Assembly: GCA_942492205.1 (NCBI GenBank)
Contig: CALODT010000003.1
Coordinates: forward strand, 372,001-436,000
Length of the DNA: 64,000 nt
Direction of reading: 5' to 3'
From: UBA1847 sp942492205
Lineage (GTDB): Bacteria > Pseudomonadota > Gammaproteobacteria > Steroidobacterales > Woeseiaceae
The translations under genes were made by a program, and so were the position numbers. The notes beneath the pieces are model-generated. The model searched no databases. It was not told where the DNA came from and saw only the letters and a program-made list of their open reading frames with translations. Shown here piece after piece: positions 8,637-17,430 of this stretch (the stretch's first letter is position 1; each line of letters begins with the position of its first letter).

Positions 8637-9185
8637 ATGATCTGCGCGCTGACAGCGAACGAGCAAAGCGCACTCCGCCAGCAGCTACGTGAGCTGCCGG
8701 AGACGATGCCGCCGCGAGAAGTATGGAATCGTATTCGTGAGCAGGCTGAAGCAGAGGGCATCTTCAAGCGGGCCACCGCGAGTCGCCGCCGAATGTGGTT
8801 CGTCGGCAGCGGCCTGGCGGCGACGGTGTTGCTGGCTGTGCTGAATCTTACGCTGATGCAGACGCAGCCTGAAAGCGTGGTCGTGCCGCAGAATCTGCCG
8901 ACCAACACCGCTGCGCTGACGACACTGCAGACGCTGATGGTGCAGTCGAGAGAACTCGAGCGTGATCTTCGCTCGCTGCCCACAGAGCCGCGGGTCATGC
9001 GGGCCAGCACAGTGGCCACGATCTCCGATCTGGAAGATCGTATTGCAGCTATCGATTACCAGCTGAACGACCCTGACGTGAAAATGACGCCCGGCGACAG
9101 AGAGCTTTTCTGGCGAGAGCGCGTCAGGTTGATGAATTCGCTGCTGCAGTTGCGCTATGCGCAAGCGCAACGGGCAGCTTTCTGA
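8637..9185 (+). CDS. Putative membrane-bound anti-sigma factor
   Basis: A 182-residue protein with a cytoplasmic N-terminus of ~55 residues, one transmembrane helix (about residues 58-77, MWFVGSGLAATVLLAVLNLT) and a ~100-residue C-terminal part that is partly helical and would be periplasmic. That topology and the position directly after an ECF sigma gene suggest an anti-sigma factor. The zinc-binding HxxxCxxC motif of ZAS anti-sigma factors is absent, so no family can be named. A GTG 42 bases upstream is in frame and almost touches the sigma stop codon, but this ATG has GAAGGA seven bases before it and is preferred. Confidence 0.6.
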   Translation: MICALTANEQSALRQQLRELPETMPPREVWNRIREQAEAEGIFKRATASRRRMWFVGSGLAATVLLAVLNLTLMQTQPESVVVPQNLPTNTAALTTLQTLMVQSRELERDLRSLPTEPRVMRASTVATISDLEDRIAAIDYQLNDPDVKMTPGDRELFWRERVRLMNSLLQLRYAQAQRAAF

Positions 9186-9201
9186 TCCAGGAGTAAAGAC
9201 G

Positions 9202-10230
9202 ATGAAGACCTCAAAAATTGTTGTACCGCTCGCGGCAGCGCTGCTGCTGTCGGCGGCGGCCCTTGCGCAGACCAGCGACCGGGAAGCGCTGCGGGCCGGC
9301 GAGACAAGCGAAGCCGAACTTGACCGCAGGCTGGCAGAAGCGGAAGAACGCATGGCCGAAGCGGCGCGGCAGATCGCCGAAATTACCAGCGGTCGGTTGC
9401 CCGGTATGCTGCAGATCGAGAGACGGTTCGAGTTTTCGGACAAGCCGCGACTCGGCGTTACCATCGATGGTGAGCAGCTGAGCGGGCCGGTCGAGGGCGT
9501 AAGCATTATGGGAGTCACACCGGGGAGCGCGGCAAGCGATGCCGGTCTGCGCGCCGGTGACGTTATTACGGCGATCAACGACGAGTCGCTGAGCGCCAAC
9601 ACATCCGACGAAGCCAACCGTCGACTGCTCGATTTCATGGAAGGTGTCGAGAAGGGCGACGTGCTCAAGATCGAGTATCTGCGTGCCGGAAAAGTAGGCT
9701 CGGTCGAGGTTGAGCCGCGCGCGGTCGAACGCAACATGTTCATCTGGCGAGGCGACGGTGGCCCGCAGTTCACCGTGCCGCACGCACCCAAAGCCCCGGG
9801 CGCCCCGAAAGTGATGAAGAACTTCCAGATGGAATTCTTCCCCTGGGCCGGCACGGGTCTCGGCGAACTGGAACTGGTCGAGCTGAATCAAGGTCTGGGA
9901 CGCTACTTTGGCACCGACAGGGGGCTGCTGGTCGTAAAGGCGCCGGAGTCAGGTGGATTTGAAATTCAGGATGGCGATGTGATTCAGAGTATCGACGGTC
10001 GCGAGCCCAAAGATGCGCGACACGCGATGCGGATCCTGAATTCCTACCAGAGCGGTGAGAAGCTCAAGCTCGGCATCATGCGCGACAAGCGCAAGAAGAC
10101 GCTCGAGATCGAGGTGCCGGCCGACACCCACGGCGCGCTGTTCGACGTCCCCGAGGGCGAGCCGCGCCCGGCCAGCGCACCGTTGCCGCCGAAGCCACCC
10201 CAATACCCGGTGCTCACAACCCGTACCTGA
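9202..10230 (+). CDS. Exported double-PDZ-domain protein
   Basis: A 342-residue protein with a signal peptide (about residues 1-22, ending ALAQ), a coiled-coil-like segment rich in Glu, Arg and Ala (about 33-60), a first PDZ domain (about 75-175: PRLGVTIDGE, AGLRAGDVITAINDE) and a second near 225-310 (GLLVVKAPESGGFEIQDGDVIQSIDGREP). There is no protease catalytic domain, so it is probably a periplasmic sensor, scaffold or adaptor. AGGAG precedes the ATG, which lies 16 bases after the putative anti-sigma gene, so the three genes form an operon. It may be an output or regulator of the ECF system. Confidence 0.8.
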   Translation: MKTSKIVVPLAAALLLSAAALAQTSDREALRAGETSEAELDRRLAEAEERMAEAARQIAEITSGRLPGMLQIERRFEFSDKPRLGVTIDGEQLSGPVEGVSIMGVTPGSAASDAGLRAGDVITAINDESLSANTSDEANRRLLDFMEGVEKGDVLKIEYLRAGKVGSVEVEPRAVERNMFIWRGDGGPQFTVPHAPKAPGAPKVMKNFQMEFFPWAGTGLGELELVELNQGLGRYFGTDRGLLVVKAPESGGFEIQDGDVIQSIDGREPKDARHAMRILNSYQSGEKLKLGIMRDKRKKTLEIEVPADTHGALFDVPEGEPRPASAPLPPKPPQYPVLTTRT

Positions 10231-10318
10231 TGCCGCAGGGGCGCATGGCTTCCCGGCAGCAGCAAGAGAGTCCGATGTAATCACCAGGGCGCGCACGGCT
10301 TTGCTACCATGCGCGCCC

Positions 10319-11338
10319 ATGTTGATTTCCGAATTCGACTACGAACTCCCCGAGGAGCTGATCGCGCAATACCCGGCTGCGTCGCGTCGCGACAGCCGCC
10401 TGCTTGCCGTGCTGGACGAACCGCAGGATCGCCAGTTCGCCGATTTGCCAAAGCTCCTCTGTCCCGGTGACCTGCTGGTTTTCAACGATACTCGAGTGAT
10501 CAAGGCGCGCCTGCAGGCAACGAAGGACACGGGCGGTCGGGCGGAGATACTGATTGAGCGCATCACTGGCGAGCGAGGCGCGCTGGCGCATGTGCGTGCG
10601 AGCAAGTCGCCGAAGCCAGGCGGGCTGCTGTTGCTCCCAGGCGGCATGCAGGCAAGGGTGCTCGGCCGCGACGGCGAGTTATTCTCGCTGAGTTTTTCAG
10701 CCGAGCTGATGCCGTTCCTCGACGAGCATGGTGCCGTACCGCTGCCGCCCTACCTGCGTCGCTCGGCGGATAAGACCGATACCGAGCGCTACCAGACAGT
10801 TTATGCGCGTGATCCGGGTGCCGTTGCGGCGCCGACGGCGGGCCTGCATTTCGACGAGGCGATGCTCGAGGAAACCCGCGCCGCGGGTGCCCGGCACAGC
10901 TGGGTCACGCTGCACGTCGGTGCCGGGACATTCCAGTCTTTGCGCGACGAGCAGATCGAGGCAAATCGCCTGCACAGCGAACGTATCGAGGTAAGTCAGG
11001 ACGTTTGTGACGCGGTGCGGGCGACGCGCGCCGCGGGCGGGAGGGTTATCGCCATCGGTACAACGTCCGTGCGCGCGCTCGAAGCGGCTGCCGCAGGTGG
11101 AGACCTTCAGCCATGCAGCGGCGAGACCGATCTGTTCATCCTGCCGGGTTACGAGTTTCGTGTCGTAGACGCCATGATTACGAATTTTCATCTGCCGCAG
11201 TCATCCTTGTTGATGCTGGTGTCCGCATTCGCCGGGAAAGAGCGCATCCTGTCCGCCTACCGCCATGCCGTTAATGAGCGATATCGGTTTTTCAGTTACG
11301 GTGATGCGATGTTCCTGACGCGTGCAGCAAGCCCATGA
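10319..11338 (+). CDS. queA: S-adenosylmethionine:tRNA ribosyltransferase-isomerase QueA
   Basis: A 339-residue enzyme that transfers and isomerises the ribosyl moiety of S-adenosylmethionine onto preQ1 in tRNA to form epoxyqueuosine. Family hallmarks are the N-terminal DFDYELPEELIAQYP-like start, FNDTRVIKARL (about residues 58-68), the YARDPGAVAAPTAGLHF stretch and HVGAGTF, and a C-terminal NFHLPQSSLLML. The reading frame is open far upstream, but this ATG gives the standard N-terminus MLISEFDYELP. Its TGA overlaps the tgt ATG by four bases (ATGA), so the two queuosine genes are translationally coupled. Confidence 0.95.
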   Translation: MLISEFDYELPEELIAQYPAASRRDSRLLAVLDEPQDRQFADLPKLLCPGDLLVFNDTRVIKARLQATKDTGGRAEILIERITGERGALAHVRASKSPKPGGLLLLPGGMQARVLGRDGELFSLSFSAELMPFLDEHGAVPLPPYLRRSADKTDTERYQTVYARDPGAVAAPTAGLHFDEAMLEETRAAGARHSWVTLHVGAGTFQSLRDEQIEANRLHSERIEVSQDVCDAVRATRAAGGRVIAIGTTSVRALEAAAAGGDLQPCSGETDLFILPGYEFRVVDAMITNFHLPQSSLLMLVSAFAGKERILSAYRHAVNERYRFFSYGDAMFLTRAASP

Positions 11339-12453
11339 AGTTCGTGATCTCAACATCTGACGATGCGGCGCGCTGCGGAACCCTGCAGTTTCGCCGCGGC
11401 GATGTCAGCACGCCCGCGTTCATGCCGGTGGGGACCTACGGCACCGTCAAAAGCGTCACGCCGGAAGAGGTTGCGGCGGACGGGGCGGAAATTATTCTCG
11501 GCAATACCTTTCACCTCATGCTGCGGCCGGGCGCGGCAATCGTGCGCAAACATGGCGGCCTGCACGAGTTCATGAATTGGCACAAACCGATACTCACGGA
11601 CTCGGGTGGTTTTCAGGTGTTCTCACTGGCGGCGATGCGCAAGCTCTCGGAGGAGGGCGTGCGCTTTCAGTCACCGGTCAATGGTGACGAGGTCTTCCTG
11701 ACGCCCGAAAAGTCGATCGAGGTACAGCATGATCTCAACGCCGACGTTACGATGGTGTTCGACGAATGCACGCCATACCCGGCGCAGAAAGCCGACGCTG
11801 AAAAGTCGATGCAGCTGTCGCTGCGCTGGGCAGAGCGCAGCCGGCGACGCTTCGATGAGCTCAAGCAACAGGAGCCGGACCGGGGCGAGGCGTTATTCGG
11901 TATCGTCCAGGGCGGCATATACGACGAGCTACGACAACTGTCACTTGCCGGTCTGCGGGAGATAGGCTTCGATGGCTATGCAATTGGCGGCCTGGCGGTC
12001 GGTGAGCCCGAGGATGAACGGCATGCGGTACTCGACGCATTGATGCCCCACATGCCCGCGGACGCACCGCGATACCTGATGGGCGTCGGTACGCCGGTGG
12101 ATATCGCCGAGGCTGTGCTGCGCGGTGTCGATATGTTCGACTGCGTCATCCCGACGCGCCATGCGAGGAACGGGCAGCTGTTCACCTCGCGCGGTACGGT
12201 CAAGTTTCGGCATGCAAGATACCGCGAGGACACCGCGCCGCCGGATCCTGGCTGTGACTGCTACACCTGCCGGAACTACAGCCTGGCCTATCTGAGGCAC
12301 CTCGTTAAGTGCGGCGAGATTCTCGGGCCGCGACTCGCGACCATCCATAACCTCCATTATTATCAGTCACTTATGGTCAAAATACGGGCAGCGATCGGCG
12401 CCGGGACGCTGGCGGAATTCACCGCAAGCCTGCGCGCCGCTTACGAGAAATAG
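11335..12453 (+). CDS. tgt: Queuine/preQ1 tRNA-guanine transglycosylase
   Basis: A 372-residue enzyme that replaces guanine-34 with preQ1 in GUN-anticodon tRNAs. Visible hallmarks are FMPVGTYGTVK near the N-terminus, the substrate and catalytic Asp in ILTDSGGFQVFSL (about residues 86-98), the nucleophilic Asp in DCVIPTRHARNGQLFTS, and the zinc site CDCYTC with His in RHL (about 303-320). Length is normal. It is coupled to queA by an ATGA overlap and is followed, after about 180 bases, by yajC-secD-secF, a conserved neighbourhood. Confidence 0.96.
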   Translation: MKFVISTSDDAARCGTLQFRRGDVSTPAFMPVGTYGTVKSVTPEEVAADGAEIILGNTFHLMLRPGAAIVRKHGGLHEFMNWHKPILTDSGGFQVFSLAAMRKLSEEGVRFQSPVNGDEVFLTPEKSIEVQHDLNADVTMVFDECTPYPAQKADAEKSMQLSLRWAERSRRRFDELKQQEPDRGEALFGIVQGGIYDELRQLSLAGLREIGFDGYAIGGLAVGEPEDERHAVLDALMPHMPADAPRYLMGVGTPVDIAEAVLRGVDMFDCVIPTRHARNGQLFTSRGTVKFRHARYREDTAPPDPGCDCYTCRNYSLAYLRHLVKCGEILGPRLATIHNLHYYQSLMVKIRAAIGAGTLAEFTASLRAAYEK

Positions 12454-12633
12454 CGCATCCGGCCAGGCCGGCCTTGCTATTGTTGAAGTCACCCCCAACT
12501 CCCTCGCTTGTGCCATAATACCGCGCTGTTTTTCGGGACACCTTCCCTACGCGGGACGTTTCCCTGGTCGGCAAGTCGCTGACCAGCGAATCTTCCACAA
12601 AAAAATCGTCAAACCTAAAATCTTGGATGCCTA

Positions 12634-12957
12634 ATGGACTTCTTTATTCAAAATGCCTATGCGCAGGGCGCGCAACAGGGCGATTCGACCAGCTTTATTA
12701 TCATGATGGTGCTGATGTTCGGCGCATTCTATTTCCTGCTGATCCGTCCGCAGCAAAAGAAACAGAAAGCGCATGCTGAGCTTGTTTCCGGGCTGAAGGC
12801 CGGCGACGAAGTTCTGACGGCTGGCGGCATCCTCGGCAAAATAACCGGTGTCAGCGAGCACTACGCGGTCGTCAGCATCAGCGAAGGCACCGAGATAAAA
12901 ATTCAAAAAAGCAGTGTCTCTGTCGTTGTACCGAAAGGAACCTACGACGAAGCCTGA
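12634..12957 (+). CDS. yajC: Preprotein translocase accessory subunit YajC
   Basis: A 107-residue single-pass membrane protein: one N-terminal transmembrane helix (about residues 18-36, SFIIMMVLMFGAFYFLLI) followed by RPQQKKQKAHAELVSGLKAGDEVLTAGGI, typical of YajC. It associates with SecDF and the SecYEG translocon. It heads the yajC-secD-secF run; the ~180 bases upstream contain a CATAAT -10-like element but no convincing -35. Confidence 0.96.
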   Translation: MDFFIQNAYAQGAQQGDSTSFIIMMVLMFGAFYFLLIRPQQKKQKAHAELVSGLKAGDEVLTAGGILGKITGVSEHYAVVSISEGTEIKIQKSSVSVVVPKGTYDEA

Positions 12958-12977
12958 CGCGGCAACGGCGGAACACG

Positions 12978-14789
12978 ATGAACAAATTTTCCTGGTGGGT
13001 AAACCTGCTCGTACTCAGCGTCCTGATGGCAGGCTGTCTGCTGGCGCTGCCCAATATTTATGGCAGCGCCGAAGCGGTGCAGCTTGCTGACAACAGCGGC
13101 GCACCGTTTGAAGAAACGAAGCTCAACGAGTTTGTGCGGGTCGTCGAAGCAGCGGGCATTACGCCTGAGGCGTCCTACCTTCAGGATGGTCGAGTTGTCA
13201 TCCGCTTTGAGTCGACCGAAGACCAGGAACTGGCCGGCGAGCGACTGCGGTCGCAGTATGGCCGCGAGGCGAACATCGCAACGACGCTGGCGCCGAAACT
13301 GCCGGAGTGGGTGCGAAGCCTGGGATTAAGCCCGATGAGTCTCGGCCTCGACCTGCGCGGCGGCGTCTATGTCTTGCTGGAAGTCGATATGGCGACTGCC
13401 GTCCAGAGTCGACTGACGCTCTACCAGCAGGACTTTTCGGATCGACTGCGCGACGCGAGGATCCGCAATCGCGTGGACCTCAACGAGCAGGTCATTACGA
13501 TTCGCCTGACCAGTGCTGAAGACCTCGGGGCTGCCCGCGAGATTATCGAGAACGCGGATTCTGACGTTTACATCGAAGACGGCGCCGACGGCCAGTCGCT
13601 GCTCGTGCGCATGACCGATGCGCAGATCAAGGCACGGCAGGATTTCGCCATCGACCAGAACCTGACCACATTGCGTAATCGCGTCAATCAGCTGGGCGTG
13701 GCCGAGCCGCTCGTGCAGCGCCAGGGAGAGGACCGCATCGTTGTGCAGCTGCCTGGCGTGCAGGACCCCAACCAGCTGAACAAGATCCTGACCGCCACCG
13801 CCACGCTGGAATTTCGGCTGGTTGACCTGTCCGGCGATGAGCCGGGCTCGCGGCGTTACCAGGGCCGTGGCGGCGAAGAAGCCCAGGTGCTGAAACGCAA
13901 GGTGATCGCTTCCGGTGACCAGATCATCGATGCGAAATCCGGCTTCAGTGAGGGTCAGCCGGCCGTGTTCATCACGCTCGACTCCGCAGGCGGCGAGAGC
14001 ATGCTGAAGACGACGATGGAGAATCTCAACAAGCCGATGTCGTCGGTGTTCATCGAGACCCGGCGCGAAACGGTGATGCGCAATGGTGTCGAGGAGCAGC
14101 GCACGGTCAAGGTGGAAGAGATAATCAATACGGCGACGATTCGCGGCGTATTCAAGAACAGTTTCCAGATCACCGGCCTGACGCCGATTGAAGCGCGCGA
14201 CCTGGCACTGTTGCTGCGTGCCGGCGCGCTGGCAGCGCCGGTCTACAAGATCGACGAACGCACGATCGGCCCCAGCCTCGGCCAGGACAATATCGATCGT
14301 GGTTTCAACGCGATCAAGATCGGTTTTCTTGCCGTTATCGTCTTCATGGCAATCTACTACAAGGCGTTTGGACTGATCGCCAACGTCGCGTTGTTTTCCA
14401 ACCTCATATTCATTGTCGCATTGCTATCGGTACTCGGGGCCTCGCTGACCTTGCCTGGCATTGCCGGAATCGTTCTGACCGTGGGCATGGCGGTGGACGC
14501 CAATGTACTCATATTCGAGCGCATACGCGAAGAGATAGCCGCGGGCGCATCACCCCAGCACGCGATCAATTCGGGCTATGAGAAGGCCCTGTCGTCGATT
14601 GTCGATGCCAACATCACGACGCTGATCGCGGCGGTCGTCCTGTTCGGCGTCGGTACCGGTCCGGTCAAGGGATTTGCGATCACCCTGATGCTCGGCATCA
14701 TCACGTCGATGTTCACCGCCATTGTCGGCACTCGCGCAATCGTCAACCTGGCGTTCGGCGGGCGCAAGCTGACGTCGATACCGGTCTAG
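12978..14789 (+). CDS. secD: Protein translocase subunit SecD
   Basis: A 603-residue RND-family membrane protein that, with SecF, uses the proton-motive force to pull exported proteins through SecYEG. It has an N-terminal transmembrane helix, a large periplasmic domain with the P1 motif GLDLRGGVYVLLEVD (about residues 117-131), and a C-terminal bundle of about five membrane helices containing TVGMAVDANVLIFERIREE. It starts 20 bases after yajC and is followed by secF after 11 bases. No anomalies are visible. Confidence 0.97.
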   Translation: MNKFSWWVNLLVLSVLMAGCLLALPNIYGSAEAVQLADNSGAPFEETKLNEFVRVVEAAGITPEASYLQDGRVVIRFESTEDQELAGERLRSQYGREANIATTLAPKLPEWVRSLGLSPMSLGLDLRGGVYVLLEVDMATAVQSRLTLYQQDFSDRLRDARIRNRVDLNEQVITIRLTSAEDLGAAREIIENADSDVYIEDGADGQSLLVRMTDAQIKARQDFAIDQNLTTLRNRVNQLGVAEPLVQRQGEDRIVVQLPGVQDPNQLNKILTATATLEFRLVDLSGDEPGSRRYQGRGGEEAQVLKRKVIASGDQIIDAKSGFSEGQPAVFITLDSAGGESMLKTTMENLNKPMSSVFIETRRETVMRNGVEEQRTVKVEEIINTATIRGVFKNSFQITGLTPIEARDLALLLRAGALAAPVYKIDERTIGPSLGQDNIDRGFNAIKIGFLAVIVFMAIYYKAFGLIANVALFSNLIFIVALLSVLGASLTLPGIAGIVLTVGMAVDANVLIFERIREEIAAGASPQHAINSGYEKALSSIVDANITTLIAAVVLFGVGTGPVKGFAITLMLGIITSMFTAIVGTRAIVNLAFGGRKLTSIPV

Positions 14790-14800
14790 GAATTCGAACC

Positions 14801-15742
14801 ATGAAGATCATCAGCAAGACAACAAAGATCGATTTCCTCAGCAAGTCGCGGCGACGTATCGCGCTGGCCATCTCGGCAGTGCTTGTCATTGCCTCGCTGG
14901 TATCGCTGGCCACGCGTGGCCTGGATTTCGGCATCGATTTTACCGGCGGCATTCTTCTCGAAGTGGGTTATCCGCAGGCAGCGGACCTGGAGGAGATTCG
15001 CGGCAATCTCACGGCGTCGGGCTTCGCCGATGCGCAGGTGCAGCGCTTTGGCAGGGATACCGATGTGCTGCTGCGTTTGCCGCCACAGCCTGGCACGGAG
15101 GCAGACGAGGTACGCACGCGGCTGCAGCAGGTCCTGCAGGCCGACGGTGATGCGATCGATCTGCGGCGCGTAGAATTCGTCAGTGCCCAGGTGGGTAGCG
15201 AGCTGGCCGAGCGCGGCGCGCTGGCACTGGTCATCGCGCTGCTGTTGATCTTCATGTACGTCATGATCCGCTTCCAGTGGAAGTTCTCGGCTGGCGCGGT
15301 AGCCGCGCTGGTACACGACGCCATCGTCACTCTCGGGTTCTTCTCTTTCTTTCATTTCCCGTTCGACCTCACCGTGGTCGCAGCCCTACTCGCCGTAATC
15401 GGTTACTCGCTGAACGACACGGTGGTCGCGTTCGACCGAATCCGCGAGAACTTCTTCGGGTTACGTGGTGTGACGGCTGAAGAGACGATGAATACGTCAA
15501 TCAACGAAATGCTGGCGCGCACCTTGATTACGGGCCTGACGACACTGCTGGTGCTGGTGGCTTTGCTGACCTTGGGCGGAGAGTCGATCGCGCCGTTTTC
15601 AATCGCGCTGATCGTCGGCATTATTGTTGGTACCTACTCGTCGATCTACACCGCCAGCGCAACGGCGCTGGAACTGAACGTCAATGCTCAGGACCTGATC
15701 GAGCCCATCAAGGATCCATCACTGATCGACGATCTTCCGTAG
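14801..15742 (+). CDS. secF: Protein translocase subunit SecF
   Basis: A 313-residue partner of SecD. It carries the SecF signature FGIDFTGGILLEV near residues 45-57 and a C-terminal membrane domain with GYSLNDTVVAFDRIREN (about 205-221). Six transmembrane helices are expected. It ends the Sec accessory operon and is convergent with suhB, whose stop codon lies 25 bases away. Confidence 0.97.
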   Translation: MKIISKTTKIDFLSKSRRRIALAISAVLVIASLVSLATRGLDFGIDFTGGILLEVGYPQAADLEEIRGNLTASGFADAQVQRFGRDTDVLLRLPPQPGTEADEVRTRLQQVLQADGDAIDLRRVEFVSAQVGSELAERGALALVIALLLIFMYVMIRFQWKFSAGAVAALVHDAIVTLGFFSFFHFPFDLTVVAALLAVIGYSLNDTVVAFDRIRENFFGLRGVTAEETMNTSINEMLARTLITGLTTLLVLVALLTLGGESIAPFSIALIVGIIVGTYSSIYTASATALELNVNAQDLIEPIKDPSLIDDLP

Positions 15743-15767
15743 CTGCCGCTGCCGGCGGCCCGTCGTT

Positions 15768-16580
15768 TCAGGGAGACTGTTGCAAGATCGCCTTGATGTC
15801 GCCTGCACAGAGCTTCGCGAGCCCGCTGTAGATCTTCGGCGTGCCGCAAAGAACGTGCCCGGAATCGAGAAAATTCTCACTGCCGTCCAGACCGCTGACG
15901 ATGCCACCGGCTTCGCGGATGATCAGTGACCCTGCCGCCAGGTCCCAAGGCGCCAGTCCCGTCTCCCAGAATGCATCCAGTCGTCCGGCGGCCACGTAGC
16001 AGAGGTCCAGCGCAGCGGCGCCGGCCCGGCGCACGCCCGAGGTGTTCTTGAGGACCTTGCCGAGCATGCCGAGGTAGGGCCCTATTTCGCTATCGGCCTG
16101 GCGAAAAGGAAAGCCCGTACCGATCAGCGAACGCGCCAGTTCCTTTTGGCCGCTGACGCGAATCTTGTGCTCGTTGAGCTGCGCGCCGGCGCCACGCGAG
16201 GCGGTAAACAGGTCCTGGCGCAGCGGATCGTAGACGACGCCGTGAGACAGGCGGCCATCGACCTTGACCCCGATCGACACGGCGAACACGGGAAAACCAT
16301 GCAGATAGTTGGTAGTGCCGTCCAGCGGGTCGATGATCCACGCGGTGTCCGAGTCAGGGTCGCCCTGCGCCCCGGACTCCTCGGCGATGATCGCATGCTC
16401 CGGGTAGTGCCTCTGGATGACATCGATGATCGCCCGTTCCGCGGCGCGATCTGCCTCGCTGACGTAATCGTTGTGCCCTTTCTGTTCAACCTTGAGCTTC
16501 TCGAGCTTCGGCAGGTTTCTGATCAAAACGGCGCCGGCGCGGCGCGCCGCCATTACCGCTACATTGAGTAGTGCGTGCAT
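15768..16580 (-). CDS. suhB: Inositol-1-monophosphatase / NusG-associated factor SuhB
   Basis: A 270-residue Mg-dependent phosphatase of the inositol monophosphatase superfamily. Metal-site motifs are AEESG (about residues 66-70), WIIDPLDGTTNYLHGFP (about 81-97) and APWDLAAG near 213-220. In gammaproteobacteria SuhB also takes part in rRNA antitermination, which may be its main role here. It diverges from trmJ across about 130 bases, the standard gammaproteobacterial arrangement. Confidence 0.95.
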   Translation of the reverse strand: MHALLNVAVMAARRAGAVLIRNLPKLEKLKVEQKGHNDYVSEADRAAERAIIDVIQRHYPEHAIIAEESGAQGDPDSDTAWIIDPLDGTTNYLHGFPVFAVSIGVKVDGRLSHGVVYDPLRQDLFTASRGAGAQLNEHKIRVSGQKELARSLIGTGFPFRQADSEIGPYLGMLGKVLKNTSGVRRAGAAALDLCYVAAGRLDAFWETGLAPWDLAAGSLIIREAGGIVSGLDGSENFLDSGHVLCGTPKIYSGLAKLCAGDIKAILQQSP

Positions 16581-16713
16581 GAAACGATTCCGTCAATGGT
16601 AAAGAACTGGGCCGATTCCGCGCCGTCGTCCACCTGGGACTGTCGGGGCGGGCCGCCGGGACGCTAGAATACCGGACTTTTAGCGAGCTGTCGTTACGGG
16701 AGCTGCAGGCGCG

Positions 16714-17427
16714 ATGTCGATACGCATAGTACTGGTCGGAACTACACACCCCGGGAATATCGGGGCCACTGCGCGCGCCATGAAGAACATGGGGCTCGCA
16801 GACCTGGCGTTGGTGAGGCCACGCCACTTCCCGCACGAAGAGGCGACGGCCCGCGCATCGGGTGCAAGCGACGTTCTCGACAACGCGACGGTGACCGATA
16901 CGCTTGCGGAGGCTTTGACCGACTGTGTCTACGTGGCCGGGGCCAGTGCCCGATCGAGGACCATCAGCTGGCCGAGCATGGGGCCTCGCGACTGTGCCGA
17001 GCGCATGATCAGCGAATCCGAACAGGGCACGGTAGCCGTGGTATTCGGTCCGGAGAAAAGCGGTCTGCACAACGATGACCTCGATCTCTGCAATACCTTG
17101 CTTACGATTCCTACTGATCCGGGTTTCAGCTCCCTGAATGTTGCTATGGCGGTCCAGGTAATGACCTACGAGCTGCGAGTTGCGAGCATGCTCGATACCG
17201 GGCCACAGTCTGAAACAGAGGCGCCGCCGGCGACGTTCGACGAAATGGAGCACTTCTACACGCACCTCGAAGAGGTGTTGCGCGATATCCGGTTTCTCGA
17301 TCCCGAGAATCCGCGGCATCTGATGCGACGCCTGCGGCGGCTGTTTATTCGTGCACGCCCGGACCAGAATGAGGTCAATATATTGCGCGGCATCCTGACC
17401 GCCATCGATCGCAAAGGGCAGGCATAA
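16714..17427 (+). CDS. trmJ: tRNA (cytidine/uridine-32-2'-O)-methyltransferase TrmJ
   Basis: A 237-residue SPOUT-class methyltransferase that 2'-O-methylates position 32 of certain tRNAs using S-adenosylmethionine. N-terminal VGTTHPGNIGATARAMKNMG (residues 8-27), VFGPEKSGLHNDDL (about 110-123) and the trefoil-knot segment FSSLNVAMAVQVMTYEL (about 140-156) are diagnostic. It is followed after three bases by the cysteine desulfurase gene; iscR, usually found between them, is absent. Confidence 0.94.
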   Translation: MSIRIVLVGTTHPGNIGATARAMKNMGLADLALVRPRHFPHEEATARASGASDVLDNATVTDTLAEALTDCVYVAGASARSRTISWPSMGPRDCAERMISESEQGTVAVVFGPEKSGLHNDDLDLCNTLLTIPTDPGFSSLNVAMAVQVMTYELRVASMLDTGPQSETEAPPATFDEMEHFYTHLEEVLRDIRFLDPENPRHLMRRLRRLFIRARPDQNEVNILRGILTAIDRKGQA

Positions 17428-17430
17428 GAA

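Noticed and set aside
10055..10318. Upstream extension of the queA reading frame
   Set aside because: It overlaps the PDZ gene in another frame and encodes an Arg/Ser-rich peptide unlike any QueA.
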